A DNA stretch of 64,000 bases from Neocallimastix lanati (nom. inval.). Lineage: Eukaryota; Neocallimastigomycota; Neocallimastigomycetes; Neocallimastigales; Neocallimastigaceae. The position numbers and the translations under genes were made by a program. The DNA is taken from the NCBI GenBank assembly GCA_016946835.1, contig JACVTC010000129.1:372501-436500 (forward strand), written 5' to 3'. This document shows, piece after piece, positions 27,000 through 37,850 of the stretch; within the stretch, counting starts at the first letter, position 1, and each line of letters begins with the position of its first letter. The notes beneath the pieces were generated by a model. That model made no database searches. It was not told the origin of the DNA and saw only the letters and a program-made list of their open reading frames with translations.

Positions 27000-27596
27000 T
27001 TAGTTAATATGTGTTGATTTATATTCGTCAGATTCTAATTTAAAATTTATTATTTTAAGTGCTTTTTATACCTTGATAGGAATTTTTTTAACTCTTATTA
27101 AACCATAAAATTTTCATAAACTGAGAAAGAATCAATATTACCATCTTTAAAATACTTTAAAGTAGCATTATCAGTGCATTTTAGGTTTGTATGTATCATT
27201 TTAAACGTTATTTCCATCAGTTTTGCGTTATTGAATATTTATAAGAATATAAATTATTTTGCTCCTCTCTATGAAATATTGATTATCTATGCGATCCACA
27301 AAACTATCAAAATAACTGGTTAAATGCATTAAGTACAGGCCTCTTTATTACAAATCGGAAATATTTAGATTTATTTAGATTTAACAACTAAATTTCCATA
27401 ATCTATAATAAAATTTTTTTTAAGGGATCATTTGTTAATTCTTAGTTATTTTATTTACTTAAAATCTATTCGTCATTATTATATGTTTACGATCAAACGT
27501 TGCTAGTATAAAACTAATTTCACCACCATCTAACAAGCTAAAATACCTGCTATCATTTGGAAGAAGCCTATTCTTCGGAACCTGTTTGAATCTTTA
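27000..27596 (-). pseudogene. Decayed unidentified gene
   Basis: Successive minus-strand pieces read as protein in changing frames. At 27596-27459 there are about 44 codons containing PKNRLLPNDSRYFSLLDGGE and then ISFILATFDRKHIIM. At about 27342-27230 is RGLYLMHLTSYFDSFVDRID. At about 27165-27100 is LKYFKDGNIDSFSVYENF. The pieces are collinear on one strand and separated by stops and short AT stretches, as expected of a decaying gene or of exons with poorly visible junctions. The family was not recognised. Confidence 0.4.
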
Positions 27597-28160
27597 AAAC
27601 AAAACTTTTATTTAAATTTAAACCAATATATATACTTTATTAGAATAATAATAATTATTATTTATAGATACTTCAACATTGAAATAAATTTTAAAATTAT
27701 TCTAAACTAATTATTTTTAAATATTATAAGATATATATTAGCATTATTTTCTATTTAATGAATGTTTCTCAAACAACCTATATTTTAGATTACTTGGCAT
27801 TTTACCGTAATTTAGATTTTATATTCCACTATCCCTATCACAATAATAATTACTTAGAAGTACCGAGGTAACCATACTGACTACAACTTTTTTTTTTTGT
27901 AGGTATATATGGATTTCAACCTTTTTACTTTCACCTTTACTACTGGAATGAATAGTAGGAATCTATCTATCTTAGTAGTTGTTCTTCTGGAATAATAAGT
28001 GATTTATACCTGGCAATATATGTACTTTCAGGAATCCGTGAATGATTTTATTAGGAGCCGTATCTATTTTTTTAGTAGATTTTTTTTTTTTTTTTTAGAA
28101 GAACTAAATTTCATAGTGATTATTCTTTTATTATTATCTTTAAGGTTGTGGATTTTTTAA
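27597..28160. other. Mixed spacer with coding-like scraps
   Basis: AT-rich to about 27850, then richer sequence at 27880-28080 with short open stretches on both strands. None is long or familiar enough to call. Confidence 0.3.
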
Positions 28161-28164
28161 CTGA

Positions 28165-28335
28165 AATAGGATTGGTTTCCCAATCTTTTTTTCATTTCAT
28201 TATAGATAGGGATCATTTAAATGCTTTCTCATGTCGTTGTTGATCGGGTTGGTTTCCAAGTGTTTTCTTATTTCATTGTAGATCGGGTTGGTTTTCAAAT
28301 CAATTTCTCATTTCATTATAGACATGATCATTTAA
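28165..28335 (-). repeat. ~39-bp tandem repeat encoding a 13-residue unit
   Basis: About four diverged copies of a 37-40 bp unit (GATCGGGTTGGTTT... on the plus strand). On the minus strand they translate as NPIYNEIRKHLET and NPINNDMRKHLND, so the unit equals 13 codons and the variation keeps the frame between the two central copies. It is probably a remnant of a repeat-containing protein gene, now broken by stops. Confidence 0.5.
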
Positions 28336-28764
28336 TTTTTTTTTTTTTTTTCATGTCATAGAAATTTTTTTTGAATTTAAAGTTAATCATCCAAATATGA
28401 TATTTGAACATTTTTTTTAATACTTTTACTATCAGTGTTAGATGATAATAGAAATAGAATATATGTTTTATTAATTGATAATACTTATGATGATGAAAGT
28501 TTTACTAGATTCATTTTTTTATGAAATACTATATGAAATTCCCTGTTTTAAAAAAAAAAAATTTTTTTTTAATATTATATTGTAAAATGTATGTATAGCA
28601 ATAGTAAATATATTGTTTATAGTAAATTTAATATTTTTATGCATTTAGTTCTATTAACATTTCACTTAACATTGGATAAGTCATCTAATATAAACGATAG
28701 ATTAATTGTTAACTACATTGCCACCATACTAGATTCTCTGTGGGTAGCATTAATTTAGTCAATT

Positions 28765-28797
<33 letters not shown>

Positions 28798-29640
28798 ATT
28801 TCATAGTTATTTATTTAAAAAAAAAAAAAAAAAAATATTTCATCGTTATTTATTTAAAAAAAAATTATAAACTTCTCTATACTGTCAATTTTAAACTATA
28901 ATACATCGACATAGGAGGTTAGGTACGACTATTTTATTCAATTAAATAAATAGGATTTAAATTCACCATCAAATATTAGCAACTTTTTTTTAAAAATAAT
29001 TAATAAATGAATTACAACTGGTAAATTTATTTTCCAATAATTATAATTTTATATTTGGTTTCTATGATTGATAGACTTTAAATATAAGAGTTAATATTTA
29101 AAGCATATATTACTTAATACGATAATGAATCTATATAATTTATTTAATGAATTTATTATTATATTCCTATGTAATATAGAGCTATCTTTATATATTAAAT
29201 AGAGTACAAAAGGGGCGGAGTACTTTGTAAATCTAAACCAATAATTCATATTATTTGATTATTTTTTTATTTTTGAGGCTATAATATCAAAATTAAAGCA
29301 ACTTTTTATTTAAATTTTAAATTATTATAAATTATTATAAAAAAGATTAGTATTTCATACAATTAGGTATATTATCTAATAGAAATTGAGTAGTAGTAAT
29401 AATAATGATAATTAAATTAATAAAAGGTAATATGTAATTATTTAAAAAAAAAAAAAAAAAAGTTTAATATTTAGGTAATAATAATGTTATAAATATAGTA
29501 ATAGTAATTATTAAGAGGAAGACATGATAATTATTAATATATAATTTTTAGTAGTCTACCTAAATAAGTTGTTAATAAGATTATTAGCAACAATGATAAA
29601 AAAAATGTTACTTATTATATGTAATAATATGCAAATAAAC
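28336..29640. other. Spacer with a short coding-like stretch
   Basis: Mostly AT-rich, with poly-A runs at 28767-28795 and 28818-28834. A 30-codon plus-strand stretch at about 28434-28523 (SVLDDNRNRIYVLLIDNTYD) looks coding-like but is isolated and unrecognised. Confidence 0.35.
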
Positions 29641-29644
29641 TTTA

Positions 29645-29780
29645 AAAACCCCAGAAGAATCCGTTATGCAATACTGCTAACGGAAACAAGCGAGAAGATC
29701 AAGCACGGAACGCAGTGGAGCTGCGTAGAGCTGTCGAGATTAGTTGGGAGTGAGCAGTATGTAGTAACCAAACAAATTCA
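29645..29780. other. GC-richer 130-bp island, unassigned
   Basis: Sharp rise in G and C with no simple repeat. Two plus-strand frames are open across most of it (one is the 76-codon frame 29569-29799, the other about 35 codons), so neither can be preferred. It could be a fragment of a transferred gene or an RNA gene. No tRNA boxes seen. Confidence 0.35.
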
Positions 29781-29819
29781 AAAAAAAAAAGTAAAATAAA
29801 AAATAAACGGGTTTTTAAA

Positions 29820-30440
29820 GTTTATTTACATATAGTTTTTGCATAGTTTTTGTATAAAAACCATACCATTTTGACACTTATTGATATAGGCTTCCGAAAT
29901 ATTGAATTATCAACACATATTTTGAACATATATTTGTTATAAAAACCTGTATGTTTATTTTAATAATTGGAAGCCTATATCAAATATGATCAAAAACAGC
30001 AATGATTATATATAAATGATATAGTTTTGAAAGTTCAATTAACGATACAACTTTGATATATATTCAATTAACAAATATAGCAAAGTTGTTTAACAAAATC
30101 ATATAACTTTTATAATTAATTTGAACAATATAGCTATTATGTTTATATAAACTATATGGTTTTATAGTTAATATTAGCAATATATTCATATATTTATCAA
30201 TTAACAACATAGCTTTTTTGAACATTAATAATAATAATATAAGCATATATTGCTAATATATGTATATTTATGCTATGATTATGCTAAAACTATGCATATA
30301 TATTTTATTTATTTTTTTATTTTATTTTTATTTTATTTTTTTATTTTATTTTTATTTTATTTTTTTATTTTTATTTTTAGATGAAAATGGTATAGTTTTT
30401 AGCATAGTTTTAGCATCAAACACCTATGTTGTTCATATAT
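29820..30440. repeat. Nested inverted repeats built on ATAGTTTT/GCATAG motifs
   Basis: Two perfect 15-bp inverted repeats: TTGATATAGGCTTCC (29881-29895) with its complement at 29969-29983, and ATGCTAAAACTATGC (30281-30295) with its complement at 30402-30416. Between and around them, TATAGTTTT, AATTAAC and GCATAGTTTT motifs recur on both strands. A TTTTATTTTA-type tract (30303-30378) sits inside the second pair. The layout fits a MITE-like or foldback element but no target duplication was found. Confidence 0.5.
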
Positions 30441-30449
30441 TAAAAATAA

Positions 30450-31465
30450 AAATAAAAAAAAAAAAAAAAAAATTATATTAAAGCAGTAGATAATTAATAT
30501 TAAAATTATAAAATCATTAAATTTTAAACTTTAATAAATAGATTAATTATTTAAATAAATTTGTTTATTATATTTATTGAATTATAATTCTAATAAGGGA
30601 AATAATATATATAATTTATATTCCAAATTGTAAAGAAAGGTCAGTTTTGATTTAAATTCAATATTCAGAAAATTAAATTTTAACTTGACTCAAAATTAAT
30701 TATGGAATTAACCACTAATTTAAATGTTTAAAAATAATGCCTAGAGTAGATAAAAGTTTTAATTGATAGTAGTTCAAGAACTAGTAGAATATAAATTTTT
30801 TATAAAATCCTGTGTAAGTAATAAAAAGTTTGATTTTTATCATTTACATTTAGTATAAAGTATGTTTTATTATTTCTTTATGCAGAAAATGATATAAATT
30901 GAAGTATTTTATGAAACTGTGTTTCAGAGATTATTTTCAAATTTTTATTTTAAAGCAAGGATTGAAATTTTTTATGAAAATAGAACATTTTTCTATGTAA
31001 ATACTACTGCATCCTCAACTCTTGGTGGTGTGATAAGATACTTCAAATCTTTTTACATGTAAAAAAAAAAAAAAAATTTATTTAAATATCACAATAAAAT
31101 AAATAAGTAATAAGGCTATACAGGTAGGTCACACCTGTAGAAATATCAAGTAGGAGTAGTTGTAAATCGAAAAAAAAAAAAAAAAAAGATATATACTAAT
31201 TGGAGAGACAAGTATAAATTTAATAGATAACGGTGCCAATGTCTCTACTTTAAATATAAAAAAAAAACGTAAAAGAATGCTATCCGTTCTCAAAAAATAC
31301 ATCATAATATGAATGTTCTTGTAGTACAAGATAATAATAATATATTTTTACTATAAAAAATTGATGATTTCTTTGAATTAAATTGGTTCTGCTGATAAAT
31401 GGATTGTTTTTTTTTTTTTAGATGAGAATGATATGTACAATGATAAAAAAAAATTAAATAAAAAA
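30450..31465. other. Spacer with possible retroelement or ankyrin scrap
   Basis: Moderate complexity, no intact frame. At about 31199-31255 the plus strand reads TSINLIDNGANVSTLN, which could be either an aspartic-protease-like or an ankyrin-like remnant; it cannot be resolved by eye. Another scrap, KVLIDSSSRTS, lies near 30752-30785. Confidence 0.3.
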
Positions 31466-31469
31466 ATGA

Positions 31470-31488
31470 ACTTAAAAAAACACTTGTG

Positions 31489-31538
<50 letters not shown>

Positions 31539-31669
31539 TAAAAAAGTACTTGTGCTAAAAAAAAAAAAAAAAAAACTTAAAAAAACACTTGTGTTAAAAA
31601 AAAAAAAAAAAAAAAACTTAAAAAAACACTTGTGCTAAAAAAAAAAAAAAAATGATGATGATGATGATG
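31470..31669. repeat. Four poly-A-separated copies of CTTAAAAAAACACTTGTGCT
   Basis: Units at 31471-31490, 31537-31556 (one substitution), 31576-31595 (one substitution) and 31617-31636. Each is followed by a poly-A run of varying length (about 46, 19, 21 and 15 bases), and an ATG-trinucleotide run follows the last. Conserved 20-mers with variable poly-A spacers are unlike the other repeats in the window. Confidence 0.85.
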
Positions 31670-32280
31670 AAAAATTCCTTCAACTGAGGGACCATAATCT
31701 AAAAATTCTGGTTACTGTCTTGCTTCTCTGAAGCTTTTTAGGTTATCCCGTGTTACCAGGTTTGTTACCACCTATCCAGTATGGTATTAAAAGCAATGAA
31801 TGGTTGTAGTATACTCGACTCACCTGAAAATCCACTGTCGTCACACTTAACTTACTTCCAGCTCTCAATACTATGAAACTTATTATTACTTGTATACAAC
31901 TCAACAGAAAAGCAACTGGCATGTTGAACACTCTTTTTTTTTCCGAATCCTAAATTTTTTCATCTTCGTCAGCTTAATGTATGTGATTAACTCTACCTAT
32001 TCTCTATTGAGATTAATTTCCTATACCTCCTCCTCCCCCCCATAATGGTCATTTCCAACTTGAAATTCGATGATACTAATACACACACAGTATTATGTTT
32101 TCTGATGATGAACTTTTAAAACTTTTTAGTTTTAGAGTGAATGGGGGGTTGATAATAAGCACAATTTTCTATTGTAATGGCAATTATTCATCGAATCACC
32201 GAAATCACCAATATATATACAGACAAGGGTATTGTAGGTTTTTTTTTTTTTTTGGTCGATTTTTACACTTTAGATTTTAA
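31670..32280. other. Richer-composition region, unidentified coding relic?
   Basis: About 600 bases with near-normal composition. The plus strand gives LGYPVLPGLLPPIQYGIKSN (about 31738-31797) and, after stops, STVVTLNLLPALNTMKLIIT. The minus strand has a 62-codon frame (31743-31931). None was recognised, and the two strands compete. A second plus-strand frame (32095-32280) overlaps poly-T and is doubtful. Confidence 0.3.
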
Positions 32281-32982
32281 CTAAAAAAAAGTAGTAACGA
32301 AATTTTATATTATGAAATTCTTCTCTTAAAATCAGTAGTGGAATATAAAATTTTTATTTGATACTTGTTTATAAATTGGTGACAGTGACCATAGATTATA
32401 TTGATTATATATCATTTGATAGTTCAAAAAAGATTAAGATTAACTATCATTAAAACATAGGTCGTATAAAATAAAATTACTTTCACCGAAAAAATGATGT
32501 ATTTATTGTAGATAGCATTAAAAAAAAATGGTATCACAAGAAATATTTTTTACACTATGTTTTAAAATAAATAAATAAATAAATAAATAAATATATATAT
32601 ATATATAAATATATAAATATATTAAACTGATAATTAATTCAAAGTTTTAATTATTTAATTTAGTGTCATTTATATAAATAAAAAACGTGGCGTTAATAGA
32701 GGCTTGATCATACAAACTATTAATAGCTCACGTGAACAAATTTTGATATGTCTTATAATATGATTTTATCTTAATTCTATTCTATTCCTTCAACAATGAA
32801 TAAACAAATGAATAATTATTATTTATTTATGATAATAATAATGATGATGATGATAATCTTTTTTTAATAAATACATAATTATGATATTTTATTATTGTTT
32901 TAAAAAGAATAATTATTATTCTTAAAACATTAAAAGAACATTATTATTATCATTAATATTATAATTATAATAGTTAATAATT

Positions 32983-33026
<44 letters not shown>

Positions 33027-33480
33027 TTAATAATCATGATATTACTATTAATTTAATTATTTTTAATTATATCCTATTGAAAATTCATTTAATAAAATAA
33101 TAAAAATTAATAAAAATTTTAATTTAATAAAAAAAAAAAAAAAATATTAATATTAAAAAAAAAAAAAAAAAGCTTATGAAAATGATGACAATTAAAAATA
33201 AAAAAAAAAATTTTTTTTTTTTTTTTGAAAAAGTTATCGTGTATTTCTTTTATTTTTATTTCTTTTTTTTTTTTTTTTATTTATTATTTCTTTTTTTTAT
33301 TATTATTATTATTTTTTTTTCTTTATTATTATTTTTCATTTTTATTTTTTCATTATTATTTTTTCACTTCTATTATTTCATTATTATAAATTTTCATTAT
33401 TATTCTTTTTATTACTACTTCTATTATTATTATATATATATATAAAATATTTTTTTTTTTTTTATTAAATAATAATAATA
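32281..33480. other. AT-rich spacer upstream of the cyclase-like gene
   Basis: No gene. AAAT, AT and AAT repeats at 32570-32620 and 32980-33025, then T-rich sequence (33208-33470). The last bases before the next gene are AATAATAATAATA, presumably its leader. Confidence 0.5.
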
Positions 33481-34659
33481 ATGTTTGATAAGAGTGACAT
33501 CACACGTAATGAATTTCAACTGACCAGAGGTCAAGCTAAATGTGGTTATGACTGGTGGTGGCATTCGTTTACGGGTAGAAATGAGAAGACGGGTGAGGAA
33601 AAACCATTTTTTATTGAATTTTTTGTATGTAATCCAGCCTTAAGTGATGGGGGAGATAGGCCTATTTTTGGACAATTAAAAGAAAATAGAGAAAAGGGAA
33701 TAAAACCATCCTATTTAATGGTAAAAGTTGGAGCTTGGGGGGAAGATCATGCGCAGCTTCATCGTTTTTTTGGATGGAATAAGGTGATGGTGAAAGGAAA
33801 GGCGCCCTTTTCCATTGAAGCAGAGGATTGTTTTTTAAGTGAGCGAGAAACCCATGGCCGTGTTGTCATTTCAAAAGAAGAAGCCACTGCCCATCCAGAG
33901 TATATGTGTGACTCAGGAACGATGGAATGGAATTTAAAGATAGAAAAAAAGATTCCCTTTAACGTAGGCTACGGGGCCTCAAAGCTTTTCCGTTTCCTTC
34001 AACTTTTTGAAATGTTTTGGCATGCCGAAGGAATGAAAACGACTTATGAAGGTGAGGTAATCTATAACGGAATAAAATATATTGTTAAAAAAGAAAATTG
34101 CTATGGCTATGCAGATAAAAATTGGGGAAAGAACTTTACCTCACCATGGGTATGGCTTTCCTCCAATCACTTGGTCAGTAAGATAACCGGTAAAAAATTA
34201 GAAAACAGTGTATTTGACATTGGCGGAGGACGACCAAAGATAGCCTTTATCTCTCTTCCACGTAAACTCCTCTCTGCCTTCTACTATGAAGGTCGATGTT
34301 TTGAATTTAATTTTTCAAAATTTTGGACCATGACACGAACCCGCTTCACCGGTTATGAACAAGAAGATAAGATTATATGGCATGTGGAACAAAAAACATG
34401 GAATACTCAAGTGGTGGTAGATGTGGAATGTCTAAAAAAAGATATGATTCTCTTCAACTATGAAGCCCCCACAGGTGAGAAAAGGCATACACGTTTATGG
34501 AATGGAGGTAATGGTGTCGGTACCATAAAATTATATCAAAATGGACAATTAATTGATGAAATGGAAGCTAAAAACATAGGTTGTGAATATGGTGAATTTG
34601 ATACGTACGGACCTTATCAAAATACGCTTGACATGCAAAATGATAAAAAAAATATTTAA
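33481..34659 (+). CDS. Tocopherol cyclase-like family protein
   Basis: Intronless, 392 residues. The clearest family mark is the segment around residues 209-226, with DKNWG (212-216) followed by FTSPWVWLSSNHL. This matches the pattern EKNWG..FP..W.W.Q.N of tocopherol cyclase (plant VTE1) and its bacterial relatives. Other Trp/Tyr/Gly-rich blocks (YDWWWHSF, FGWNKVMVKGKAPFSIEAED) fit the lipocalin-like fold of this family. It is full-length, with no signal peptide or membrane span. Members in gut bacteria have no proven reaction; tocopherol synthesis is unlikely in an anaerobe, so it may act on another lipid or be a binding protein. The gene is visibly GC-richer than the other genes, lacks introns and resembles bacterial (Firmicutes-type) proteins, suggesting horizontal acquisition. 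The ATG follows an AT-rich leader, as in the native genes. Confidence 0.65.
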   Translation: MFDKSDITRNEFQLTRGQAKCGYDWWWHSFTGRNEKTGEEKPFFIEFFVCNPALSDGGDRPIFGQLKENREKGIKPSYLMVKVGAWGEDHAQLHRFFGWNKVMVKGKAPFSIEAEDCFLSERETHGRVVISKEEATAHPEYMCDSGTMEWNLKIEKKIPFNVGYGASKLFRFLQLFEMFWHAEGMKTTYEGEVIYNGIKYIVKKENCYGYADKNWGKNFTSPWVWLSSNHLVSKITGKKLENSVFDIGGGRPKIAFISLPRKLLSAFYYEGRCFEFNFSKFWTMTRTRFTGYEQEDKIIWHVEQKTWNTQVVVDVECLKKDMILFNYEAPTGEKRHTRLWNGGNGVGTIKLYQNGQLIDEMEAKNIGCEYGEFDTYGPYQNTLDMQNDKKNI

Positions 34660-34797
34660 TAATATATTGTTATTTTTTTTTGTTTTTAAAATTTCAATTT
34701 TAAAATTAAAATTAAAAAAAAAAAAAAGAAAATTGAATTCAAGATTATTAATGAAAATTAAAATTTATATATATATCAATATATATGAATTTTAATG

Positions 34798-34828
<31 letters not shown>

Positions 34829-34954
34829 ATATCATAAATAATACTATTAATAGTATATGAAATATATGAGTATAAATTTAAATATTAATCTCTTTAGAGA
34901 AACATTATGATTCATCTGTGAATATTATTATTTAATAATTAAAATAAATTTTAA

Positions 34955-35000
<46 letters not shown>

Positions 35001-35400
35001 ATATATATATATATATATAATTTCAATTCAATAATAAAGAAAAGAAAAAATAAAAAGAAAATATATATAAATTATATAGTGAAACAAATAAAATATAAAT
35101 AATAACATAAAAAGTAAATTTCAAAATCAAATAGAAAAAGAGAGATGGTAAAATAAAATAAAAATAAAAAATAAAAATAAAAATAAAAATACTTATTTGT
35201 AGGTAATTGTAATTGCAATTAAAAATATACAATAAATAGTATTATACATATAGATAATTATATGTATAATATATACAATATTCGAAATATAAATAATATA
35301 AATAGGAGAAATGATTATAAATAATAATTAGGTCAAGTATCCAGTGTTATAATTATAAAAGTAATATTTGATATTTATTTTAATTTAAAATATTTTATTC
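34660..35400. other. AT-rich spacer
   Basis: 3' flank of the cyclase-like gene. Poly-A runs lie at about 34797-34826 and 34961-34998. Open frames here (34583-34795, 35023-35232) are low-complexity Ile/Lys/Phe translations. No gene supported. Confidence 0.5.
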
Positions 35401-35424
35401 ATTTCTTATAATAATATTAATGGT

Positions 35425-35620
35425 AGTAACAACCGACATTCCCTGCATGTAAAAAAAATGGAAATGAAGACTTTGGTTAAATATTTAGTAGAACATGAAG
35501 CAGATATCTCTATGTCCAATAATGAAGGTAAAACACCATTATTTTCTGCATGTAAAAAGTGGAAAAAGAAGAATTAGTGAAATATTTAAATGAACTTAAA
35601 CTTAATATAAATAAATAATT
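35425..35620 (+). pseudogene. Ankyrin-repeat relic
   Basis: About one and a half ankyrin repeats. After a frameshift near 35468 the plus strand reads TLVKYLVEHEADISMSNNEG and KTPLFSACKK. A second frameshift near 35562 is needed to continue as EKEELVKYLNELKLNINK before TAA. An upstream scrap (PACKKNGNED) is the previous repeat. The pattern LVKYL-EH-AD ... GKTPL-SAC is a clean ankyrin consensus, closer to it than the intact gene at 22.8-24.1 kb, so it comes from a different paralogue. Confidence 0.7.
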
Positions 35621-35677
35621 AAATAAAACAAAAATAAAAATAAAAAAAAAAAAAAAAATTAATAAATATACACTTTT

Positions 35678-35714
<37 letters not shown>

Positions 35715-36125
35715 TTTATTTTATTTTAGTATTATTCTTTTTTCAATTTAAACAGTTAAACTTTGTTATTTACTTTTATTAAATAATTTTATTTATATGT
35801 TTATTTAAATTTAAAATTTTTATGTGAATTATTTAAGATTATCACAATCATAAATAATTTATAAATTTTTGGTATTATAGGTTTATACATTAAATTTATA
35901 TATATATATATATATATATTTTTATTTTTTAAAAAAAAAAAATGAATATTGATGCTATCATTATTATTCTTAAAAATATATTAAAATATGAAATAATAAT
36001 GATATAAAAACATATATATATTTTTAAAAAAAAAAAAAAAAAAAAAAAAATATTTGAAAATTTTTTATTAATGATATTGGTTTTAAAAATTTATTTAAAT
36101 AACAAAATAATACTAATAATAATAA

Positions 36126-36156
<31 letters not shown>

Positions 36157-36260
36157 ATAGGCAATATATATAGATATATAGAGTAGATAAATTTTTAATT
36201 ATTGGGATATTAATAAGAGTACTTTCTTTCATTTGTACCTTTATAATACTAGTAAAGACC
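35621..36260. other. AT-rich spacer
   Basis: Poly-A (about 35680-35710), AT and AAAT repeats. No gene seen. Confidence 0.6.
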
Positions 36261-36264
36261 GCAA

Positions 36265-36308
36265 GCGTGTCATATTTCCATTTTTAAAAAAATGGAAATA
36301 TGACACGC
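36265..36308. repeat. Near-perfect 44-bp palindrome
   Basis: Arms of 21 bp (GCGTGTCATATTTCCATTTTT, 36265-36285, and its complement, 36288-36308) match at every position with a 2-base centre. CCG (36259-36261) and CGG (36313-36315) can extend the stem beyond a small internal loop. The arms contain G and C, so this is not a by-product of AT richness. Confidence 0.9.
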
Positions 36309-36927
36309 CTAACGGCCTAATAATAAAACATTTTCAACCTTTAAAGAAGCTGTAATGGAAGTTTAAAAACAATGAAATGAATTCCCGATGATAAAACGAG
36401 TATTGTTTCACTTTTATTACATTCATTTTTAATTTTAAGACCTTTTTTTTTTTTTTTTTTTTTTTTATTTTTTTTTTATTTTTGGTTTTAATTAAAATTT
36501 GAATAAAGTTATTCCTTTCAAAAAAAAAAAAAAAAAACATATTGATTAAGATTATCATTTGAATTTATTATTAGAAAAAAAAAATTTTTTTTTTAAAAAA
36601 AAAAACCTCAAAAAAAAAACAACATTAGAAATTCTAGCTAGCATTGACTTATTTTTCCAAAAAAAAAAAAAAAAAAAAAGGTAGCCTCTACCCCATAAAT
36701 TAATTAATGTAAATTAGAGATTAAAATAATCCTCTATGATATAATTAATTAATTAATTAACAAAAAAAAAAAATAAAAAAAAAAAAAAAAGACAACAATA
36801 ATTATTTTCGAAAATAAATATTACTAAAAAAATAAAAAAATAAAAAAAAAAAAAAGAATATTAAAAAAAAATATATATATATATATAAAACAGTTCAAAA
36901 AAATAATTTAAAATAAAATAAAAACTC

Positions 36928-36966
<39 letters not shown>

Positions 36967-37530
36967 TTTAATAAAATTTAAATATAATTATTGTTTATCT
37001 CATTTATCATTAATATAAAATATATATAAAATATATATGTACATAAAATATAATAATAATAATTTTCATTATTTTTTAATATTTATATAAATTATTTTTT
37101 TTAAAAAAAAATATAAATATATATATATAATTATTTATATATAATTATTTATATATTTATTTATTAATTGTTTATTGTTTATTGTTTTGTTTTGTTTTGT
37201 TTTGATTGTTGGCTTAAATATAATTTAAAATGATTCTTATATATATTATTTATTTATATATTTATAGGATATATACAAAATATAATTAAATTTATCTTTA
37301 ATTTTTAATCATTAAAAATGGTTTGAAATAATTTAAAAAAAAAAACAACCGTTTACGGTCATTTTTTCTAAATAATTTATTAACTTTTATTTATTTATTT
37401 ATTTATTTTAAACTTTTTTTTACTTTTTTAGAAATTAGAAAATGATAATTAAAAATTAATAAATAAATATTTAAATAAATCTATTTAGATTCATATAATT
37501 CTAAATTATAATTTTATTAATTATTATTAT
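36309..37530. other. AT-rich spacer, left flank of the copia element
   Basis: Low-complexity sequence with poly-A/poly-T blocks. The minus-strand frame 36334-36558 is mostly a poly-Lys translation. The element is inserted at the end of a short TTATTATTAT run. Confidence 0.6.
37526..37530. other. Left target-site duplication ATTAT
   Basis: Matches 43906-43910. Five bases is the usual duplication for copia integrase, although ATTAT is common in this AT-rich sequence. Confidence 0.85.
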
Positions 37531-37850
37531 TGTTGACTGCACTCATAATTTAACTATATATTTAATTTATTTATTTATAGTATTTATTTATATTTATGTG
37601 TATTTATTTATTTATATTTAATGATTACTTAAATGTATTATGATCTATCGTCTTGTATAAATCTATGTTAATTATCTTTTAATATTTATTTAATTAATTT
37701 TTAATTTATTTTATGTTATGGAAAACGCATGTTGTAACATGTGACTTTATTACTTATTTAAAGCCGAAAGATAGATCATACACTTATTTCCCTCGTATAC
37801 CATATTCCATAAGGAATATTATTATAGATCTAAATTTAATAAAGCTAACA
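37531..37850 (+). repeat. 5' LTR
   Basis: 320 bp, identical to the right copy. Termini TGTTGA...TAACA form the short inverted ends TGTTxA/TxAACA. Inside: a palindrome CATGTTGTAACATG (37728-37741), a possible TATA-like TATTTAAAG (37755-37763), a hairpin ATATTCC/GGAATAT (37802-37819) and an AATAAA (37838-37843) near the end. The last could act as a poly-A signal. Confidence 0.97.
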
